A stretch of 11,310 bases of DNA. Source: Bacteroidota bacterium. GTDB lineage: Bacteria; Bacteroidota; Bacteroidia; J057. Location of the stretch: contig CAUJFT010000033.1 in assembly GCA_963169475.1 (NCBI GenBank), positions 1 through 11,310 on the forward strand, read 5' to 3'. The notes beneath the pieces are model-generated. The model saw only the letters and a list, made by a program, of their open reading frames with translations, was not told where the DNA came from and searched no databases. Made by a program: the position numbers and the translations under genes. Positions 5,443 through 11,310 of this stretch are shown here, one piece after another (the first letter of the stretch is position 1; the number at the start of each line of letters is the position of its first letter).

Positions 5443-7662
5443 ATGAAAAAAATAATCCTATTGGCACTCGGAGCATTATGGCTCCCGGTAGCCGCTTTCT
5501 CTCAGGTTTTAAATGGTAATGTATTGGGTGCAAATCCCCAAACGGGAAAGTATGACCCTCTACCCGGAGCTACTTTGTTTTGGTTAGATACCGAAATAGG
5601 AACTGTTTCCGATACAGCAGGTAAATTTTCTCTACCCCGACACGAAAGTGTCGAAAGATTAGTGGTAACCTACGTAGGGTTTGCAGATGATACGCTTTTG
5701 GTAAGGCCTGATGTAAAGTTTATGAATATCGTAATGACAACGCCGTTATCATCGGACTCTGTGGTGATTAAAGCCCGAATATCTGGCAGTAATATCTCAT
5801 CGATTGAGCCTCAATTACAAGAGTCTCTTAATCAAAGAGAACTTTACAAAGCCGCTTGTTGTAATCTTGGAGAGAGTTTTCAGTCCAATGCGACGATAGA
5901 TGTAAGCTTTCAAGATGCAGTATCCGGTGCCAAGCAAATTAGAATGCTTGGACTTTCCGGCGTTTATTCCCAAATCATTACAGAAAATACCCCTTCTCTA
6001 AGAGGACTTGCCACCGCCTATGGATTAGGATATATTCCTGGTCCTTGGATGGAGAGGATAGACATCGCCAAAGGCGCCTCTTCTGTACTAAATGGATTTG
6101 AAGGACTTACCGGTCAAATTAATGTCGAATATAAAAAGCCAGAAAATAGCCCCAAGCTCTACCTAAACCTTTATACTAATCAGATGGCAAGAACCGAGGC
6201 CTCCCTCAATTACGCCACCCCGGTTGGGAAACAGAAAAAGTTTCATACAATGACCATGCTTCATGGAAATATTATTCCTATGCAAATGGACAGAAATAAA
6301 GATTTATTTGTGGACGAAAACTTACAAAAACAACTCGCGATACATCATCGTTGGACATACTTCGATAAAAACGGGTTAGAGTTCCAAGCAAGTATAAAAC
6401 ATATAGAAGAAAAGCGGGAAGCAGGGCAACTCATGGCTCATTCTGACCAAATTCATATAGACAATCCCTATGTAGTAGAGGCAAATACCCGCCGTACTGA
6501 AATCATGTATAAAAATGGCTGGGTTTCTCCTAAAAAACCCTACAAAAGTGTAGGCTTATCTGTAACAGGAATTTTGCACAACCAACATACAGCCTTTGGA
6601 AATAATCACTACAAAGGAAAAGAAGAAAATGTTGTAGCTAAATTGGTCTATCAAACTATCATCGGCTCTACCAATCATACGATACGAACCGGAATGAGCT
6701 ATGTGTATGATAATTTTAATGAATCATGGAATCAAACCCCTTATATTTTGAAAGAAAATATTCCGGGCGTTTTTGGAGAATACTCATGGAAGCCTACTCC
6801 TCATTTTGATTTGGTCGCGGGGCTTCGGGTTGATTACCATAACCTGTATAAAACAATTATTACACCAAGAGTCCTCCTTCGTTATCAGCCTTTTGAGCAA
6901 ACTGTTTTTCGAGTTTCTGCTGGAAGGGGTACAAGGATTGCGCATATTTTTGCGGATAATCCTGGCGTTTGGGTTAGCGGAAGGTCCCTTCAAATTACAA
7001 ACCCACTACTGCCGGAAAGCGGTTGGAATTATGGGGCGAGTGCGCAACAATATTTTAAATTGGGCGGAAAAGAAGGGCGTATCATCATAGACTTTTTCCG
7101 TACAGATTTTACAAATCAAGTGGTATTAGATAGAGAAAACTCAAGCCTACTTCGTTTCTATAACCTTTCTGGTAAGTCTTTCTCTCAAATATTTCAGGTT
7201 GAAGCAATGACAGAAATTTTGAAAAACTTAGAATTGAAGGCTGCTTTTAAATGGAATCAAGTAAAAACGCAATATGAATCCGGAATGAAAGATGTCCCCT
7301 TTACTCCAAAGGTAAGAGGATTACTTACACTCTCATATAAAACCCCTTCCGAAAAGTGGGCTATAGATGTTACAAGTCATTATACCGGTAAATCCAGAAT
7401 CCCATCTCTGGCAGAAAATCCGGCTGCAGCAGGCTGGAAAACAGAATCTCCGGGTTTCTTCTTACTCTATGCCCAAATTACCCGAACGCTTGGTCCAATA
7501 GACGTTTATATTGGAGGAGAAAACCTCACTAATTATACCCAAAAAAATCCAATTATTGGGGTAAGTGAACCATTCTCCCCTTATTTTGATGCTACAATGG
7601 TGTGGGGACCGGTGTATGGAATTATGGGCTATGCTGGATTAAGATGGACAATTAAACGCTAA
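5443..7662 (+). CDS. TonB-dependent outer-membrane receptor, probable metal transporter
   Basis: 739-residue outer-membrane receptor driven by TonB-ExbBD. It has a signal peptide (1-20, cut near AFS|Q) and a carboxypeptidase-regulatory-like beta domain (about 22-100; GNVLGA, PLPGATLFW, GTVSDTAGKFSLP and VVTYVGF). A plug domain (about 125-232) includes IRMLGLSGVYSQI, MERIDIAKGASSVLNG and GLTGQINVEYK. A beta-barrel of about 500 residues follows, ending near GYAGLRWTIKR. At 137-140 the plug contains AACCNLGESF, a Cys-Cys pair that is unusual in general siderophore receptors. It recurs in Bacteroidota receptors coded next to HYC_CC_PP proteins (recalled resemblance). No SusD partner is present, which argues against glycan uptake. 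With the Met/Cys-rich lipoprotein encoded 10 nt upstream, transport of copper or a metal chelate is the best guess; the substrate is not proven. The gene is followed by an inverted repeat at 7753-7797. Confidence 0.92.
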   Translation: MKKIILLALGALWLPVAAFSQVLNGNVLGANPQTGKYDPLPGATLFWLDTEIGTVSDTAGKFSLPRHESVERLVVTYVGFADDTLLVRPDVKFMNIVMTTPLSSDSVVIKARISGSNISSIEPQLQESLNQRELYKAACCNLGESFQSNATIDVSFQDAVSGAKQIRMLGLSGVYSQIITENTPSLRGLATAYGLGYIPGPWMERIDIAKGASSVLNGFEGLTGQINVEYKKPENSPKLYLNLYTNQMARTEASLNYATPVGKQKKFHTMTMLHGNIIPMQMDRNKDLFVDENLQKQLAIHHRWTYFDKNGLEFQASIKHIEEKREAGQLMAHSDQIHIDNPYVVEANTRRTEIMYKNGWVSPKKPYKSVGLSVTGILHNQHTAFGNNHYKGKEENVVAKLVYQTIIGSTNHTIRTGMSYVYDNFNESWNQTPYILKENIPGVFGEYSWKPTPHFDLVAGLRVDYHNLYKTIITPRVLLRYQPFEQTVFRVSAGRGTRIAHIFADNPGVWVSGRSLQITNPLLPESGWNYGASAQQYFKLGGKEGRIIIDFFRTDFTNQVVLDRENSSLLRFYNLSGKSFSQIFQVEAMTEILKNLELKAAFKWNQVKTQYESGMKDVPFTPKVRGLLTLSYKTPSEKWAIDVTSHYTGKSRIPSLAENPAAAGWKTESPGFFLLYAQITRTLGPIDVYIGGENLTNYTQKNPIIGVSEPFSPYFDATMVWGPVYGIMGYAGLRWTIKR

Positions 7663-7752
7663 TCTTATTCCTCTGTTTCACGGTAGCGTGGGTAGCGCAT
7701 AGATATTTCCTTTTCGGAGTTTAGGAGATACTCGCTCTACTATTTTCATTAC

Positions 7753-7797
7753 AACGCCGTCCCTTTGGGTTGAGTTCAGCTCCAAAGGGACGGCGTT
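7753..7797. terminator. Strong inverted repeat between convergent genes, likely bidirectional terminator
   Basis: Perfect 16-bp arms, AACGCCGTCCCTTTGG (7753-7768) and CCAAAGGGACGGCGTT (7782-7797), with a 13-nt loop. It lies between the TonB receptor gene (ends 7662) and the minus-strand T9SS gene (ends 7844), where a shared terminator is expected. On the plus strand it is followed by TTATTAATTATTT-type AT-rich sequence including the stem's last bases; on the minus strand there is no proper T-tract. Length and perfection exceed what a simple terminator needs. Confidence 0.65.
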
Positions 7798-7843
7798 ATT
7801 AATTATTTGCCCAGAACCATCGTATTGTAGAGGGCTAAAGGTC

Positions 7844-9778
7844 TTATTGAATCAATATTTTTCTAACAATCTCTCCATGCTTTGTAATGATTTTTAACAG
7901 ATACACTCCTTCGGAAAGCGAATCCACATGAATATTTTGATTGACTATCATTGTGGTAGGATAACGTTCTTGCATGATTATTTTACCAGAAACATCATAC
8001 ATCAGCCAATCAATTTCAGAGGGGTTTAAAAGTTCAATATTGATAGTAAAGCTACCATGAGACGGATTAGGAGCAATAACCAAAGTTTGAACCCCTGCGA
8101 GTGTTTCTTCAATCCCAACCGATTCCGAGACAGTAACCGTAAGCGGACGTATGCAGCCGTTGGCATCTGAGACCACACAAGTATAGGTTCCAGAAAATAG
8201 CCCGATAGCAGTTTGTGTAAATTGAGGAGGAGTCGTCTGCCATGAATAATTATAGGGAGGGGTTCCCCCTGACGGTGTTACGGTTGCAGTACCATTTCCG
8301 CCTCCCGTATTGGGCGTTGAGGTGCCACTCAAACCAATTGCCGGAGGTTGGGATACCGTAGCAGTAACGATAGTACTACAGCCCGAAGCATCTAATATAT
8401 AACAAGTGTAAGTACCCGCGTTCAAGTTGATAATCGTATCATTTAAAATCCCTGTATTCCAAGAATAGGCATAGGGTTGCGCCCCTCCAGAAGCTATTGC
8501 TACAGCAGTTCCGGTTTTGTCTCCAAAGCAGAAAATATCCGTTGCGTAAGAAACAGCGGCTACTTGACAAGCGGTAGAACAGGCTGGTAATCCTGCAAGC
8601 GCGTTTATTACAAGGCTTTCTCCATTATTATCTAAGACACGAATAGGGTAAGTAGAAGGAGGGGAGATAGAGACTCCTGTAGCAAAACTGGTCCAAGTAA
8701 CTACATTTACGGCACACCCTGGCGGGAAATTACATCCAACTAAACAAGCAGAGCAATCTTGGGTAAGGGATTGAGATTGCCATGAATACGGTCCTGTACC
8801 TCCATTTACATTGAGGTTACCTAAGGTATCTACACAGACTTCCATACAACTATTGACAGAAAGCTGTATGGTATCGGAAGCTCCACAACTAAGAGTATAG
8901 GTAATAATATGATTACCAGCCCCTGCGGCTATGGGGTCAAAGGTGCCTATAGTGCCATTGGTAATCCCGTTTCCACTCCATGTTCCGCCGGCAGTATTGG
9001 CAGAAAGGTTTACGGGGCTACCATCAGTACAAAATGTACCAGCATTGAGAATGCCTGCATCACAACATATACCGGGGATAATACTAACATCATCTATGAA
9101 ATAATAGGCAAATGGATTGGCGAACCCTGTGCTACCTGTATTTTGGACAGTAGTGGCGGTATTATTAAAAAAGTTGCCAATCACAAAATATTGCTCTCCT
9201 CCGCTTGCGGTGTACTGCCATTCCATTCTGACCCACCCACTATCATTGAGTATGACTCCGCCCGCCCATTCAAGCTGAGGAGTAACCGGAAGCGGAACCG
9301 TATTGACACAATGACTTACTGGAAACTGTACAAATCCGGAGGATAAATACACCCCTATTTTATCTACGGCAAAAGGAACTGTATCGGCGAGTGAAACATA
9401 AAAGGATACACAATAAGTTTGCCCGGCTACCAAGGGAGAGGATAGACTACCTTCTACATATTCCCGATAGGCATTTGCGGTAGCATCATACAAGATAATT
9501 CCCGCATAAGCATCTCCGGTTCTTGGTGCTTGGCTTCCCAACCATGAATTGGGGGCAGAGGTAGGGAAAAAGCTATTCAGACAAGTAGAAAACCAATCCG
9601 GAGTGGAACAAGTATCTAATGGGTCAGGGTTCTCCCAATCGTTAAGATTAGTATAGCCCGCCCCCGAAAATCCGGAACAGGTTACGTTAATATTTTCAAA
9701 TCCAGGATTAAGTACCAGATTTTGGGCGAAGCCCAAGCCACAGCAGAAAAAGAATAGCAAAAATAAAAATATTCTCAT
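7844..9778 (-). CDS. Secreted Cys-rich SprB-repeat protein with T9SS sorting domain
   Basis: 644-residue exported protein. It has a signal peptide (about 1-18, cut near GFA|Q). An N-terminal beta-sandwich-like domain (about 20-236) begins LVLNPGFE, passes through a NSWLGSQAPRTGDAYAG stretch and ends FIDDVSI, as seen in many Bacteroidota surface proteins. An Ig-like module follows (about 237-310; GGTWSGNGITNGTIGTFDP). A Cys-rich middle lies at 311-404 with CSACLVGCNFPPGC at 342-355. Two SprB-like repeats (about 405-477 and 480-550) share the pattern GGxxPYxYSW...GTYTCxxxDAxGC. A type A T9SS C-terminal domain (about 563-644; IAPNPSHGSFTI, YDVSGKI, GVYLLKI and IVRKILIQ) should direct outer-membrane export and cell-surface or extracellular release. 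The mature region has 22 Cys, consistent with several disulfides. No enzyme motif was recognised, so adhesion or a structural surface role is inferred. The gene starts 47 nt after the FloA-like gene on the same strand. Confidence 0.9.
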   Translation of the reverse strand: MRIFLFLLFFFCCGLGFAQNLVLNPGFENINVTCSGFSGAGYTNLNDWENPDPLDTCSTPDWFSTCLNSFFPTSAPNSWLGSQAPRTGDAYAGIILYDATANAYREYVEGSLSSPLVAGQTYCVSFYVSLADTVPFAVDKIGVYLSSGFVQFPVSHCVNTVPLPVTPQLEWAGGVILNDSGWVRMEWQYTASGGEQYFVIGNFFNNTATTVQNTGSTGFANPFAYYFIDDVSIIPGICCDAGILNAGTFCTDGSPVNLSANTAGGTWSGNGITNGTIGTFDPIAAGAGNHIITYTLSCGASDTIQLSVNSCMEVCVDTLGNLNVNGGTGPYSWQSQSLTQDCSACLVGCNFPPGCAVNVVTWTSFATGVSISPPSTYPIRVLDNNGESLVINALAGLPACSTACQVAAVSYATDIFCFGDKTGTAVAIASGGAQPYAYSWNTGILNDTIINLNAGTYTCYILDASGCSTIVTATVSQPPAIGLSGTSTPNTGGGNGTATVTPSGGTPPYNYSWQTTPPQFTQTAIGLFSGTYTCVVSDANGCIRPLTVTVSESVGIEETLAGVQTLVIAPNPSHGSFTINIELLNPSEIDWLMYDVSGKIIMQERYPTTMIVNQNIHVDSLSEGVYLLKIITKHGEIVRKILIQ

Positions 9779-9825
9779 TTTAAATAGAAATTATGAAATG
9801 ACGGGTTCAAGTAAATGTTATAGAA

Positions 9826-11310
9826 TTAATGCTTGGATTTATTGTCATTTTTTTCACTAAATAGTTTGGACTTGTGCTGCTCTCCCTCTTCTCCAGAAGA
9901 TAAAGCATTACGCATATTGGTATCCGATTGGAGGTTACGGAGCTTATAATAATCTAATGCACCGAGATTTCCACTTTTAAAGGCTTCGGCAAGTGCTTCA
10001 TTTACTTTGGCTTCTGCTTCTATCATCTTATGTTTGGCTTCCATTTCACGTATTTGGGCCTCTTTTTCCTTGAGAGTAAGCTCATATTCTCTTACTTGTG
10101 CATGTTGCTTTTTGCGCTCTCCATCTGCTTTCAATTGCTCCATTTCTAGCTCTGCCCCCCTATCTCTCCCAATTTCTACATTTTTTATCTCCACAGAGAT
10201 TACATGATAAATGGTGTTTTCTTCTAGTTCTTTACGCGCTTGGTTCAGGTCGCGCCTTACCTTATTCATGTTTTTGCGTGCCAATTCTAATTCATTGAGT
10301 ATCAGATTATTTCGCTTTGCAATGGTATGTAGCGTCTTATAAGCTCCGTCAAGGTCTTTGTTGGACTCTTCGAGGCTCATCCTTAAAAGAGAAAGCGCGT
10401 TTCTGGCTTCTTCTTCTTTCTTGAGGACTCCGGTTAGCTCCTTAACTACGAAACTCAAATCAGCCTCATCTAACTTTTTATGGGTTTCTTCTAATTTAAT
10501 CTTAATCGCCTTAACAAGTGCGATAGCTTCATCTTTGATTGATTCTGCCTCATTAATTTCATTGATGGATTCTTCCATTTCACGATTTGCGGTACTAATT
10601 CCTTTCTGTATCGCTTCTGATTTATTAGGAATCTTATAGATAGTGGTATAGGCTTTATTTACTTCTTTATAGGTGTCCGAAAGGTCTTTGTAACAATTAT
10701 TTAGAGATTCGCTAGACTCTGAAAGTTCATTATAGGCGGCATTACATTCCTTTATACAATACTCTATTAGGCGGTAGGCATCATCTTCTATAATGGATTT
10801 TTCCTCCTCCCATTCCTTGATTTTGCTTAGAACTCTATGCTGCTCTTCTATAATATGCCTTAAACCCGATTCGCAGCGGTTTTTCTCTAAGTCTATTTTT
10901 TTTCTTTCTTGTTCTAAAAAACGTAATTCATTTTCTGTTACAGATTTCTCACTGCCTAGATTTTTTTCAAAATCTTCTAATGTTTCATTGATTTTAGTAA
11001 TCAATAGTCCATCTCTTTCTTTAAGAGTAAGAATTTCTTCCTTTTTGAGAGATTCTTCTTCGTTTAGTTTTTCCATGGCACTACGGGACCTCAAGATGTT
11101 CTCTTCTTTTTGTAAGAACTCTTCTGATTTTTTTTCAGCTTCTTCAAGGTGTTTTCGGGCAAGAGTCATTCTTTTCTTACCATCTTCCGGCTCAAGAATA
11201 TTAGATACCTCGGTAGGATTTTGTAGCACTTCGTGGTAGGTATTAAGAGAACTAATATTAGACACTAATTTTTGTTCAATTCTTGAAATAATTGTATCGT
11301 CAGAGCCGGC
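9826..11310 (-). CDS. FloA-like flotillin with large coiled-coil insertion (5' end outside window)
   Basis: Partial gene whose frame is open to the right edge, so the GTG at 11265 is not a believable start. The 15 residues before it include SDDTIISRIEQKLV. With those after it (SNISSLNTYHEVLQNPTEVSN) they align with the late SPFH core of FloA, which in B. subtilis-type proteins reads roughly GEETIIARV..IVSTI...HKEVLENP. Numbering from the GTG, residues 350-378 (IYHVISVEIKNVEIGRDRGAEL) match the last SPFH strand and linker. Residues 420-455 (ALAEAFKSGNLGALDYYKLRNLQSDTNMRNAL) match the FloA tail. Between them, residues about 25-348 are coiled coil, absent from ordinary FloA of about 330 residues. 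FloA proteins scaffold membrane microdomains and usually sit beside NfeD. The N-terminal membrane anchor and any nfeD gene would lie outside this window. The T9SS protein gene lies 47 nt downstream. I am sure of the family; the function of the insert is unknown. Confidence 0.88.
   Translation of the reverse strand, partial: AGSDDTIISRIEQKLVSNISSLNTYHEVLQNPTEVSNILEPEDGKKRMTLARKHLEEAEKKSEEFLQKEENILRSRSAMEKLNEEESLKKEEILTLKERDGLLITKINETLEDFEKNLGSEKSVTENELRFLEQERKKIDLEKNRCESGLRHIIEEQHRVLSKIKEWEEEKSIIEDDAYRLIEYCIKECNAAYNELSESSESLNNCYKDLSDTYKEVNKAYTTIYKIPNKSEAIQKGISTANREMEESINEINEAESIKDEAIALVKAIKIKLEETHKKLDEADLSFVVKELTGVLKKEEEARNALSLLRMSLEESNKDLDGAYKTLHTIAKRNNLILNELELARKNMNKVRRDLNQARKELEENTIYHVISVEIKNVEIGRDRGAELEMEQLKADGERKKQHAQVREYELTLKEKEAQIREMEAKHKMIEAEAKVNEALAEAFKSGNLGALDYYKLRNLQSDTNMRNALSSGEEGEQHKSKLFSEKNDNKSKH
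10222..11193 (-). other. Coiled-coil insertion inside the SPFH core of the FloA-like protein
   Basis: This stretch codes for about 324 residues (about 25-348 from the GTG at 11265) rich in Glu, Lys, Leu, Asn and Ser, with a single Pro inside the coil (P213). It replaces the short loop that FloA has between the helix after VLENP and the final SPFH strand. Two clean heptad runs are visible. In 164-209 the a positions are Y/I/Y/S/Y/Y/Y and the d positions I/C/L/L/L/V/I. In 294-347 the a positions are L/S/A/I/I/A/V/A and the d positions L/L/L/N/L/M/L/L, and this run leads straight into the last SPFH strand. Since the chain must leave and re-enter the core at the same loop, an antiparallel hairpin or bundle is the likely fold (inference). 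Exact borders are uncertain by several residues. Confidence 0.8.

Noticed and set aside
6773..7090. 105-codon frame inside the TonB receptor gene
   Set aside because: Alternative-frame shadow within the beta-barrel coding region; no start context or motif supports it.
7682..7697. Direct repeat GGTAGCG x2
   Set aside because: Only two 7-nt copies with no relation to any gene or structure; likely chance.
8909..9346. 145-codon open frame opposite the T9SS gene
   Set aside because: It overlaps a well-supported secreted protein on the other strand and shows no family features.
10007..11239. Several Ser- and Leu-rich open frames on the plus strand opposite the FloA-like gene
   Set aside because: They are antisense shadows of Glu/Lys-rich coiled-coil codons; low-complexity Ser/Phe/Leu products are the expected mirror image.
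11263..11265. GTG as the start codon of the minus-strand coiled-coil gene
   Set aside because: The frame is open from here to the window edge and the 15 extra residues match FloA, so the GTG is an internal Val codon.

Overview
The window looks like a piece of a Bacteroidota chromosome. It is AT-rich, most starts lack a clear Shine-Dalgarno sequence, one gene has a Bacteroidota-type -7 box (TACATTTG), and one secreted protein ends in a type IX secretion (T9SS) sorting domain with SprB-like repeats. An outer-membrane TonB-dependent receptor of SusC/carboxypeptidase-regulatory style is also present. No tRNA, rRNA, CRISPR array, insertion sequence or phage gene was seen.

Layout, left to right. 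(1) The 3' half of an RtcB-family RNA ligase gene runs off the left edge (2-733). (2) nadE, a glutamine-dependent NAD+ synthetase, is followed 7 nt later by a FtsX/MacB-type ABC transporter permease with no ATPase gene beside it (878-4058). (3) A gap of 317 nt contains several small inverted repeats. (4) A three-gene cluster follows (4376-7662): a small exported Cys-rich protein of the HYC_CC_PP type, a DUF3347-like lipoprotein, and a TonB-dependent receptor whose plug carries a Cys-Cys pair. By family resemblance I read it as a copper or other soft-metal handling and outer-membrane transport system. (5) A 16-bp perfect inverted repeat separates this cluster from two genes on the minus strand. 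(6) The minus-strand genes are a secreted, Cys-rich, SprB-repeat protein with a T9SS C-terminal domain (7844-9778) and, upstream of it, a gene running off the right edge (9826-11310).

The most unusual item is that last gene. Both ends of the visible protein match the flotillin-like protein FloA: the late SPFH core at the right edge, and the last SPFH strand plus the C-terminal tail on the left. About 320 residues of charged, heptad-patterned coiled coil sit in the middle of the SPFH core, where ordinary FloA has only a short loop. A caller that stops at the GTG at 11265 would report a nondescript coiled-coil protein and miss this, because the frame stays open to the window edge and the extra residues are recognisably FloA.

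Functionally the window mixes housekeeping (RNA ligation, NAD synthesis) with cell-envelope functions: a permease, metal uptake or sensing, a secreted adhesin-like protein, and a membrane-microdomain scaffold. Only the metal cluster and the nadE-permease pair look like transcription units.
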